Assembly: GCA_016190465.1 (NCBI GenBank)
Contig: JACPQP010000068.1
Location: forward strand, 1 to 5,249
Origin: Chloroflexota bacterium
GTDB taxonomy: Bacteria > Chloroflexota > UBA6077 > FW602-bin22 > JACPQP01
Reading direction: 5' to 3'
DNA: 5,249 bases
Positions within the stretch are counted from its first letter, which is position 1, and every line of letters starts with the position of its first letter. This document shows positions 1-5,104 of this stretch, piece after piece. The notes below the pieces were generated by a model, which was given only the letters and a program-made list of their open reading frames with translations, made no database searches and had not been told where the DNA came from. The translations under genes were made by a program, and so were the position numbers.

Positions 1-31
1 GGGTAGAGGGGCCGCACCGGCCGAACCGTTT

Positions 32-95
32 GCCCCTGAACCGCACGCGGGGAGGGCGTTTGGGCGTCCCCGCGTGCGGGGGACTACAGGGGGGC
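32..95. repeat. Intergenic hairpin upstream of the HTH-receiver gene
   Basis: Positions 41-53 (CCGCACGCGGGGA) and 67-79 (TCCCCGCGTGCGG) are perfect 13-bp inverted arms around a 13-nt loop. An outer GCCCCT at 32-37 can pair with the G-run at 88-95 across short internal loops. No T-run follows on either strand, so this is not a standard intrinsic terminator. The 12 bases at 45-56 (ACGCGGGGAGGG) are identical to part of the hairpins near 4005 and 5082, so it may be a diverged member of the same dispersed family. The rest of 1-154 shows no supportable gene; a 61-codon reading frame at 30-215 is Arg/Gly-rich and has no recognisable features. Confidence 0.65.
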
Positions 96-154
96 CGTCG
101 CCTCGTCAGTAGCTCAACGCTGGCGCAAACCGCTGTTGTCGGCGCGCGAGCAGG

Positions 155-185
155 TTGCCATCGCTATCCACCGCGGGTGTATACT
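155..185 (+). promoter_or_regulatory. Candidate sigma-70-type promoter for the HTH-receiver gene
   Basis: TTGCCA at 155-160 resembles a -35 box and TATACT at 180-185 is one base from the consensus -10. The spacer is 19 nt, longer than the ideal 17. Transcription would begin near 192, giving a leader of about 30 nt before the start codon. The AT-rich -10 stands out in GC-rich surroundings, which is the main support. The assignment rests on motif match alone. Confidence 0.35.
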
Positions 186-207
186 CCGTCGGTGGGGGAC
201 TCCTCTC

Positions 208-215
208 GGAGGTGA
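208..215 (+). promoter_or_regulatory. Ribosome binding site that fixes the start at 222
   Basis: GGAGGTGA is a near-perfect Shine-Dalgarno sequence. It lies 6 nt before the GTG at 222 and 9 nt before the ATG at 225, so either codon could initiate (Met-Met-Ile or Met-Ile). A weak 4-bp hairpin (CTCC 200-203 with GGAG 208-211) could partly mask it; this is a minor possibility. Confidence 0.75.
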
Positions 216-221
216 GCCGCG

Positions 222-1742
222 GTGATGATCGAAGTGGACCAGCGAACGTTCGCCGGCTACGTCCGGGATGCCCTTGCCCATCTCCACGACCGTCCCTCCC
301 TCCAGGGTCACCCGCTCGTGGGGCTGCTGCCGGAGCTCGGGCAGAAGCCCTCGGCGGACGCGGTCCACCGTCTCCTCCTCGAAGCGATCTCCCAGCTCCG
401 TCCGCTGGGCCCGGTGCCGGGCCATTCGCCGGAGGCGCGCCGCCATCGCTATCTCTCGCTCCGCTACGTGGATGGCGTAGCGCCGCAGCGGATCGCCCGC
501 GACCTCGGGTTGAGCGAGCGGCAGGCGCGCCGGCTCCACCAGGAGGCCCTGGAGGTCGTCGCCTCGCTGCTCTGGGAGCGGTGCCGCGATCGCGGCAGAT
601 CAGGAGACGCGCCGACGATCGTGACTACACCGGATGCCCTGGTGCCATCCGTCTCCTCCCCTCCTCCACGCGGCCAACAGGGGACTGCGGCTCCCGCCGT
701 TCCGGATTGGGCCCGCATCGGGCTCGGCTCACAGCCTGCCCTGAGCCCAGCGAAGGGAACGGCGGCAGAGCTTGCCCCGATCGAAGAGAGGGGAGGAGAG
801 GTCCGTCCCCTTGCCCGGGAGGGCGCCGAGACCCAGGCCGCCGAGGACGCGTCGGACCAAACCCGGGGGAACGAGCCCGGGGATGGCGAGGTCGGAGTCG
901 AGGCCGAGCTGACGCGGCTCACCATCGATCGCGGTAAGGGCCGGGCTGACCTCAGCGAGACCCTGGACTCGGTCAGGCAGACTATCGCCATGCTGATTGC
1001 GCGGCAAGCGGGCCGTCTCGAGCGGTCCCTGCCCCCGGATCTCCCGCCGGTGGCCCTCGGCCGGACCATCTTGCGCCAGATTCTCCTGATCTTCTTGACC
1101 TCCGCACTCCAGGCTGGGCGCGGCCATCGAGTGCGAATCACGGCCGCCGTTGATGGCCAGGAGGTGCTGGTCGACATCGTCAGCGACGACCTTCAGCCCG
1201 GGCAAGCCGCCAGCAGGCCGGAGCCGGCCCGCCAGGACGCCGAGGCGCTCCTGGAGACGGGAGTTCGGTTGATCCAGATGCACTGCGGCACTGTGGAGCA
1301 CCTCCCAGCGGCGATGGGCGCGCCGAGCGGGTTTCGAGTCCGGTTGCCCGCGCTTCAGCCGGCGACGGTGCTCGTCGTCGACGACAACCCCGGCGTCGCC
1401 CGACTCTTTCGGCGCTATCTTCAGGGCACCGGTTACCGGGTGGTCGAGGCCAGCACAGGTCAGGGAGCGGTCGCGCTTGCCCAACAGGTCCGTCCCGACG
1501 CCGTGATTCTGGACGTGCTGCTCCCCTCACAGGATGGCTGGGAGATTCTCCAGCAGCTTCGCGGCGACGAGATCACTCGAGACATCCCGGTGATTGTCTG
1601 CTCGATCCTGCACGAGCGCGCGCTCGCCCTGGCGTTGGGTGTGACGGATTTCCTGCCGAAGCCGGTCAGCCGGACGAGCTTGCTGGCGGCGCTGGGGCGC
1701 TGTCTGGGAGTGGAAACAGCAGAGCGTCCAGACTCCCCTTGA
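222..1742 (+). CDS. HTH - degenerate HATPase - receiver regulator
   Basis: A 506-residue cytoplasmic regulator with no signal peptide or membrane segment. Residues 77-117 resemble sigma-70 region 4: an RYLSLRYVDG segment followed by an HTH (IARDLGLSERQARRLHQEAL). Region 2 is absent, so it is not a complete sigma factor. Residues about 125-230 are a Pro/Ala/Glu/Gly-rich linker. Residues about 242-377 follow the order of a GHKL ATPase domain: LPPDLPPVALGRTILRQILL at the N-box position and GFRVRLPAL as the last strand. However, the N-box Asn residues are replaced (LIFLTSALQA) and no DxGxG box is present, so ATP hydrolysis is unlikely. Residues 381-495 are a canonical receiver: acidic pair D387/D388, phospho-acceptor D431 in ILDVLLP, S461 and K480 in PKPV. 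The DNA-binding-like module being N-terminal and the receiver C-terminal reverses the usual response-regulator order. The 3' end overlaps the convergent kinase by 77 bp and no terminator separates them. The receiver call is very secure, the HTH good and the ATPase remnant moderate. Inferred role: phosphorylation-controlled transcription regulator, probably served by the neighbouring kinase. Confidence 0.9.
   Translation: MMIEVDQRTFAGYVRDALAHLHDRPSLQGHPLVGLLPELGQKPSADAVHRLLLEAISQLRPLGPVPGHSPEARRHRYLSLRYVDGVAPQRIARDLGLSERQARRLHQEALEVVASLLWERCRDRGRSGDAPTIVTTPDALVPSVSSPPPRGQQGTAAPAVPDWARIGLGSQPALSPAKGTAAELAPIEERGGEVRPLAREGAETQAAEDASDQTRGNEPGDGEVGVEAELTRLTIDRGKGRADLSETLDSVRQTIAMLIARQAGRLERSLPPDLPPVALGRTILRQILLIFLTSALQAGRGHRVRITAAVDGQEVLVDIVSDDLQPGQAASRPEPARQDAEALLETGVRLIQMHCGTVEHLPAAMGAPSGFRVRLPALQPATVLVVDDNPGVARLFRRYLQGTGYRVVEASTGQGAVALAQQVRPDAVILDVLLPSQDGWEILQQLRGDEITRDIPVIVCSILHERALALALGVTDFLPKPVSRTSLLAALGRCLGVETAERPDSP
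582..597. repeat. 16-bp perfect palindrome inside the regulator gene
   Basis: TGCCGCGATCGCGGCA reads the same on both strands. It falls at codons 121-126, where the HTH domain gives way to the linker. A symmetrical site could be an operator or a methylation-related site, but a palindrome of this length can also arise by chance in GC-rich coding sequence. Confidence 0.5.
652..799. repeat. Inverted-repeat-bounded segment in the linker, with a CCTGAGC/GCGAAGG element
   Basis: TCTCCTCCCCTC (652-663) and GAGGGGAGGAGA (788-799) are perfect 12-bp inverted arms bounding 148 bp of the linker-coding region. Inside, 739-757 reads CCCTGAGCCCAGCGAAGGG, encoding ALSPAKG. It resembles a short dispersed element (CCTGAG...CGAAGG) that I recall from Chloroflexota genomes and their predicted proteins. 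The left arm continues into a CTCC-rich stretch ending in ACGCGG, reminiscent of the intergenic hairpin elements near 3980 and 5052. The reading frame stays open throughout. I infer repeat-derived sequence absorbed into a tolerant linker. Family identity is from memory only. Confidence 0.45.
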
Positions 1743-3933
1743 CGCAGCGCATCGTTTCCCCCACGGTCAGGCCGTCGGCCCGACTGATGGTCAGGCTGCG
1801 GGCCGTCACGGTCTCATCGTTCGCCCCCCAGCCAGTGACGACGATGATCGGGATGCTCTTCGAGGCAGCATCCTGACGCATCGCGTCCAACACGGCATAC
1901 CCGTTCGTCCCGGGCATCAGCAGATCGAGGAGCACGACCTCCGGCTGGTGATCCTGGACGGCAGCGAGGGCCTGGAGACCATCGGACACCGTCCAGACCT
2001 GACAGGCGGGGCTGAGTGAGCCGATCATCCGGGTCAGCAGGCGCAACATCTCGGGGTCGTCGTCGACGATCAAGAGGCGACGGAGCGTTTTCCGGCGGAC
2101 CTTGCGCAGTGCCGCCCGCAAGCGATCGCGGCCGATGGGCTTGACCAGGTAGTCGACGACCCCGAGCTCCTTGATCCGCTCCTTCCGCGTGTGGAGCGGG
2201 CAGACGATCACCGGGATGGTGCGCTCCGACAACTGGGGGTGACGAAGGCCGAGCCACCGCTGCTGGCTCTCGGCGGAGTCGACGATCACCGCGTGCATCG
2301 GCTGCTGCTGCCCAGTCTCCCCAGTCTCAAGAAGGCGGCGAGCTTCCTTGAGACTGGGGACGCCAACCACGCGGTAGCCGTCCAGATACCGTTGCATGAC
2401 TCTCGTCGCGTCCCCCTCGTCGTCGACTACGACCAGGGTGGGCGTGGTGTCCATCCGGAGCACCCGCGCGGTGCGAGACCCCCAATCCGGCTCGGTGGCG
2501 GCGATGACCGCCTCGCGACGGGGCAGACTGAAGGAGAACGTGCTGCCCACTCCCAACTCCGACGCAACCCACATGTTCCCGCCATGCAGCTCGACCAGTC
2601 GCTTACTTACCGCCAGCCCGACGCCGCTGCCGCTGCGCCGCTGGTGGGACTTGCCAACCTGTCGGAAGTCCTGGAAGATCAGGGACAGATCGTCCGGCGC
2701 GATGCCCACACCAGTGTCCTGGACCGAGACCACCACGTCGTCGGCGCTCACGGCCGCTCCCACTGTGATCTTGCCCCGGTCGCTGTACCGCGTCGCGTTC
2801 ACCAGGAGATTGATGAGCACCTGCCGGACGCGCACCGCGTCGACGTAGAGTCTGGGCAGGTCGGCCGGAAGGCTTACGTGGAGTTGGAGCCCCTTGTCCT
2901 TGATCATCGTGGCGATGGCCATCGTCGCCTCGCCGATCACCGTTGGCAGCGCCGTCCATTCACGCTGGAGAGCCATTCGATGCGCCTCGACCTGCGCCAG
3001 GTCGAGGACATCGTCGATCAGGTTGGAGACGTGACAGGCGTTGCAGTAGATCGCCTCCAGGTCGCCGCGATAGCTGTCGGGGAGCTCCGCGCCGTAGGAC
3101 GACTCCGGCGTGAGCACCATCATCTCGCTGAACCCGATGATGATGTTGATCGGCGTGCGCAGCTCGTGGCTGATGGCGATCGCGAACTGCGTCTTCAGCT
3201 CGCGGGCGTGCTCGGCCGCGCGCCGAGCGCTGTCCAGCTCTCTGGCCAGGTGCTCCAGTCGATCCAGGGCCTGGTTCAGGGACTTCGACAGCCGGACGAG
3301 TTCGCCCTGCCGATCCCGCAACTGGTCCGCCTGACGCTGGGACTCCACAGCTGACTTCCAGGCCCAGTCGAGGGCCGTGTGCAGCGGTCGCGAGAGAATC
3401 CAGGCCAGCGCGCCGGTCGCCCAGATCAGGAACAACTGGGCGACGGTGACCGTCGGCGGGAGCGGGCTGGGCTCGATCCCCACGAGCCCTACGAGCCCCA
3501 CGAGCCGGACAAGCTGGAGGATGACGGCGCTACTCATCGCGGCGGTGGCAATCCCCATCGGCCACCCCAGGAGGGCGGTGGCCAGGAGGACGACGAGTGC
3601 GAACAGTGGCGCCGTCTCCCCTGCCGGGAAGAACAGCAGGCTGGTGGCCACAGTCAGGAAGAGGCCAGCGACCAGCGCGTGCCCGGCGAAGCGTGCGCTG
3701 TGTCGGGAGGCCCCGCTGGTCGCGGCGGCGGTCACGAGAAGGCAAGCCGCCAGACCGAACCCCGCGGCCTCCGCGTGGCCGATCGCGATCGCCATCGCCG
3801 CGAACACGCTCCAGATCAGCACGACCAGGACAACCAGCACCAGATGCACGGCCTCGCCCCGGAGCTCTTCGAGTCCCGACTGGTCGTGGTACGTTGGAGA
3901 TGATGGCGCCAGGACCCGGGTGAATGCGTTCAC
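1666..3933 (-). CDS. Membrane hybrid histidine kinase with two C-terminal receivers
   Basis: A 755-residue hybrid sensor kinase starting at GTG 3933. Residues 29-182 contain about six hydrophobic helices (roughly 29-53, 56-73, 83-103, 107-123, 125-152, 161-181) with no large periplasmic domain and no recognised sensor family. A charged coiled-coil-like segment (about 191-250) follows in place of a HAMP domain. HisKA carries the autophosphorylated H256 in SHELRTP. HATPase_c shows the N-box INLLVNATRYS (N375, N379), G1 box DTGVGI (406-411) and G2 box GSGVGLAVSK (435-444), so catalysis should be intact. Receiver 1 (498-612) has D504/D505, D552 and K598, but P579 sits where Thr/Ser belongs, and it carries an ETGETGQQQ insertion. 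Receiver 2 (618-735) has D624/D625, D670 in LLDLLMPG and T700, but no Lys-Pro; the segment reads TARSLTISRADGL. The last 15 residues are a Pro/Ala/Ser tail. The gene lies downstream of the HAD gene on the same strand and converges with the HTH-receiver gene, its probable partner. The stimulus cannot be deduced. Confidence 0.95.
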   Translation of the reverse strand: MNAFTRVLAPSSPTYHDQSGLEELRGEAVHLVLVVLVVLIWSVFAAMAIAIGHAEAAGFGLAACLLVTAAATSGASRHSARFAGHALVAGLFLTVATSLLFFPAGETAPLFALVVLLATALLGWPMGIATAAMSSAVILQLVRLVGLVGLVGIEPSPLPPTVTVAQLFLIWATGALAWILSRPLHTALDWAWKSAVESQRQADQLRDRQGELVRLSKSLNQALDRLEHLARELDSARRAAEHARELKTQFAIAISHELRTPINIIIGFSEMMVLTPESSYGAELPDSYRGDLEAIYCNACHVSNLIDDVLDLAQVEAHRMALQREWTALPTVIGEATMAIATMIKDKGLQLHVSLPADLPRLYVDAVRVRQVLINLLVNATRYSDRGKITVGAAVSADDVVVSVQDTGVGIAPDDLSLIFQDFRQVGKSHQRRSGSGVGLAVSKRLVELHGGNMWVASELGVGSTFSFSLPRREAVIAATEPDWGSRTARVLRMDTTPTLVVVDDEGDATRVMQRYLDGYRVVGVPSLKEARRLLETGETGQQQPMHAVIVDSAESQQRWLGLRHPQLSERTIPVIVCPLHTRKERIKELGVVDYLVKPIGRDRLRAALRKVRRKTLRRLLIVDDDPEMLRLLTRMIGSLSPACQVWTVSDGLQALAAVQDHQPEVVLLDLLMPGTNGYAVLDAMRQDAASKSIPIIVVTGWGANDETVTARSLTISRADGLTVGETMRCVKGSLDALLFPLPDSAPAPPASSSG
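2311..2359 (-). repeat. 9-bp tandem duplication and 13-bp hairpin within receiver 1 of the kinase
   Basis: CCCAGTCTC occurs twice in tandem at 2311-2319 and 2320-2328; on the coding strand it encodes ETG-ETG. CCCCAGTCTCAAG (2319-2331) is the perfect inverse of CTTGAGACTGGGG (2347-2359), and the stem extends a few more pairs if one C is bulged. The hairpin covers the codons for about SLKEARRLLETGETG (residues 527-541), just before the receiver's phospho-acceptor strand. Strand slippage after hairpin formation would explain the duplication. Confidence 0.7.
3481..3507 (-). repeat. Three tandem 9-bp units in the fifth membrane segment of the kinase
   Basis: Units CACGAGCCC, TACGAGCCC and CACGAGCCG lie head to tail. 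On the coding strand they encode a repeated Leu-Val-Gly pattern (LVRLVGLVGLVG, residues about 141-152). Because the unit is a multiple of three, gain or loss of a copy would lengthen or shorten the membrane helix in frame. Confidence 0.75.
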
Positions 3934-3942
3934 GGCCGTACG

Positions 3943-3953
3943 TCTCCCTTCCT
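3943..3953 (-). promoter_or_regulatory. Ribosome binding site of the kinase gene
   Basis: On the minus strand the sequence AGGAAGGGAGA ends 9 nt before the GTG at 3933. The purine-rich match supports this GTG. The first ATG further in would remove the N-terminal cytoplasmic stretch and part of the membrane domain. Confidence 0.6.
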
Positions 3954-3967
3954 GTGCAAGCTCACAC

Positions 3968-4035
3968 CTGCCATCTGCGGCGGACCTCTCCCCCCCCCTC
4001 CCCGACGCGGGGAGGGGGGCTTCGGCAGCTGGCAG
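3968..4035. repeat. 68-bp imperfect inverted repeat between the HAD and kinase genes
   Basis: The core is an 11-bp perfect stem, CCCCCCTCCCC (3993-4003) with GGGGAGGGGGG (4009-4019), around a GACGC loop. Outer arms CTGCCA-t-CTGC (3968-3978) and GCAG-c-TGGCAG (4025-4035) also pair, with one mismatch. It fills most of the 123-bp gap between the HAD stop codon and the kinase start. The 27-bp core recurs exactly at 5070-5096, and flanking GCGGACCTCTC (3980-3990) recurs with one change at 5052-5062. No U-run follows on the minus strand, so read-through control or mRNA processing fits better than simple termination. I see no clear promoter for the kinase in this gap. Confidence 0.8.
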
Positions 4036-4056
4036 ATCGCCTGGTAGGTGGCGGTC

Positions 4057-4890
4057 CTAAGTCGGTCGCGGAAAGTTCACCTGCGTCCTGGGAAGGTCCC
4101 GCAAGACGTGCTCCTCCAGCACCTGGGCGATGCCGTCCTCCTCGATGGGCGGCGCGATGACGCGGGCAGCGGCCTGCACCTCGGGCGGCGCGCCCGCCAT
4201 CGCGACCCCCAGGCCGGCGTACTCGAGCATGCTCTGGTCGTTCCAGTCGTCGCCGCCGGCCAGCACCTCTGAGCGGTCGACCCCCAGCCGCTCGGCAACG
4301 AGACGAAGCCCCGCGCCCTTGGACACCGCCGGGTGGTCCAGTTCGGCCATGCGCGGGTGACCGCTGGTCACGTTGAGCGCCCCGTCGAACCGCTCGCGGA
4401 GACGGAGCACCAGCGACTTGGGATCGCCCGGCGTCACCAGCGCCATATGGTGCGGCTCGGTCGTCAGGATTCGTTCCAGGTCGCCGACCGCACGGGCTCC
4501 GGTGCGGAGCAGCGCCTCGTACATGGGGTGGTCGGGCGAGACCGCTTCGACAAAGAGGTCGTCCTCGATGTAGACGTTGACGTGGTGGCCGAGCCCACGT
4601 CCGGCCGCGACCACTTCGCGGGCAAGCGGGATTGGGATGCCCTGTTCATACAGCGGTTGTCCGCCATCCGGCTCCCGGATCAGTGCGCCGCCATAGCAGA
4701 TCACCGGCGTGCGGATCGTCAGACGCTCGGCATAGGGCTGAACCAGGCGGAACATCCGCCCGGACGCCAGCGTCACGTGAACGCCGCTCGCGACCACCGC
4801 GCGGACCACCGCGACCACTCGATCGGAGATGGCCCCGCCACGTGGCAGGATAGTGCCGTCCAGATCGAGCGCAACCAGCCGAATCGCCAT
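4057..4890 (-). CDS. Cof-type HAD-superfamily phosphatase
   Basis: A 277-residue cytoplasmic Mg-dependent phosphohydrolase of HAD class IIB (Cof family), usual length for the group. Motif I is DLDGT (nucleophile D9, acid/base D11), motif II is ASGR (S43), motif III is K191 in VSKGAGL and motif IV is GGDDWND (212-218, with D214 and D218). All four catalytic motifs are present, so it should be active. The segment between motifs II and III, about residues 85-185, is the C2 cap that selects substrate. Family members act on sugar phosphates, nucleotide cofactors or pyridoxal phosphate; the substrate cannot be read from sequence. Start ATG 4890 was chosen because GGAGGGG lies 8 nt upstream and MAIRLVALDLDGT is the normal family N-terminus. 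The open frame extends 49 codons further, but that part has no family similarity and crosses the likely promoter and a large inverted repeat. The kinase gene follows downstream on the same strand with a hairpin between; co-transcription is possible but unproven. Confidence 0.93.
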   Translation of the reverse strand: MAIRLVALDLDGTILPRGGAISDRVVAVVRAVVASGVHVTLASGRMFRLVQPYAERLTIRTPVICYGGALIREPDGGQPLYEQGIPIPLAREVVAAGRGLGHHVNVYIEDDLFVEAVSPDHPMYEALLRTGARAVGDLERILTTEPHHMALVTPGDPKSLVLRLRERFDGALNVTSGHPRMAELDHPAVSKGAGLRLVAERLGVDRSEVLAGGDDWNDQSMLEYAGLGVAMAGAPPEVQAAARVIAPPIEEDGIAQVLEEHVLRDLPRTQVNFPRPT

Positions 4891-4898
4891 CGTATCGA

Positions 4899-4905
4899 CC
4901 CCTCC
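4899..4905 (-). promoter_or_regulatory. Ribosome binding site of the HAD gene
   Basis: The minus strand reads GGAGGGG, ending 8 nt before the ATG at 4890. It decides the start in favour of this ATG over earlier in-frame codons. Confidence 0.75.
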
Positions 4906-4919
4906 GAGCCTCACCCGAG

Positions 4920-4928
4920 AGTATGCCA
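4920..4928 (-). promoter_or_regulatory. Candidate extended -10 promoter for the HAD gene
   Basis: The minus strand reads TGGCATACT, matching the extended -10 pattern TGn followed by a hexamer four of six to TATAAT. Transcription would start near 4913, about 23 nt before the ATG and just upstream of the Shine-Dalgarno. The nearest -35-like TTGCCG (4949-4954) is 23 nt away, too far to act normally, so the site would depend on the extended -10. Support is by motif only. Confidence 0.35.
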
Positions 4929-4958
4929 CATGTTGGCGCTGTCGTGCCCGGCAACTTT

Positions 4959-5015
4959 GGTGTCCCGGGGACGGTGGGGGCGAACACAAGGTTCGCCCCC
5001 ACCGGCGGGTGCACC
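4959..5015. repeat. 57-bp inverted repeat with a 14-bp perfect stem
   Basis: CGGTGGGGGCGAAC (4972-4985) pairs perfectly with GTTCGCCCCCACCG (4991-5004) around the loop ACAAG. Beyond a small mismatch, CCCG (4964-4967) pairs with CGGG (5006-5009) and GGTG (4959-4962) with CACC (5012-5015). The inner part resembles the palindromic repeats of GGGGCGA-CACAAG-TCGCCCC type that I recall as dispersed through Chloroflexota and some Firmicutes; this is memory, not a search. It lies just upstream of the HAD promoter candidate. There is no T-run for a terminator. Confidence 0.8.
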
Positions 5016-5051
5016 AGAGGCGCTGACTTGCGGTCACCTGGGGGCGAGGAC

Positions 5052-5096
5052 GCGGACTTCTCCCCCCTCCCCCCCTCCCCGACGCGGGGAGGGGGG
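5052..5096. repeat. Second copy of the C-tract/GACGC hairpin element
   Basis: Stem CCCCCCTCCCC (5070-5080) and GGGGAGGGGGG (5086-5096) with loop GACGC is identical over 27 bp to 3993-4019. The left flank GCGGACTTCTC (5052-5062) matches 3980-3990 at 10 of 11 bases. This copy has extra C-tract sequence between flank and core. The outer CTGCCA/TGGCAG arms of the first copy are absent. Confidence 0.8.
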
Positions 5097-5104
5097 TAGC
5101 GGCT

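Noticed and set aside
105..160. tRNA-like string (AGTAGCTCAACGC) near 109
   Set aside because: It recalls a D-arm, but no matching acceptor stem, anticodon arm or T-loop could be found around it.
30..215. 61-codon open frame on the plus strand before the regulator
   Set aside because: Arg/Gly-rich and with no Shine-Dalgarno. It runs through the hairpin and the promoter candidate, and its end overlaps the regulator's ribosome binding site. It is best explained as chance in GC-rich DNA.
464..1484. Two long minus-strand open frames opposite the regulator (464-1177 and 729-1484)
   Set aside because: Compositionally biased (Ser/Arg/Pro-rich), with no recognisable domain. The plus strand there encodes clear HTH and GHKL-like segments.
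2191..3354. 387-codon open frame on the plus strand, antisense to the kinase
   Set aside because: Long, but it lies wholly opposite the HisKA/HATPase/receiver coding region, and its translation is His/Asp/Arg-rich with no domain. GC-rich genes commonly leave such open antisense frames.
3780..3791. CGATCGCGATCG palindrome and other GCGATCGC-like sites in the kinase gene
   Set aside because: They recall HIP1-type sites, but they are few and irregular, and are readily produced by GC-rich Ala/Ile/Asp codons.
3968..4035. Rho-independent terminator of the HAD gene
   Set aside because: The hairpin is strong but is not followed by a T-run on the minus strand, so it is recorded as a repeat or hairpin element.
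4891..5037. N-terminal extension of the HAD protein to an ATG at 5037
   Set aside because: The extra 49 residues have no family similarity, the strong Shine-Dalgarno favours 4890, and the extension covers the promoter candidate and the 57-bp inverted repeat.
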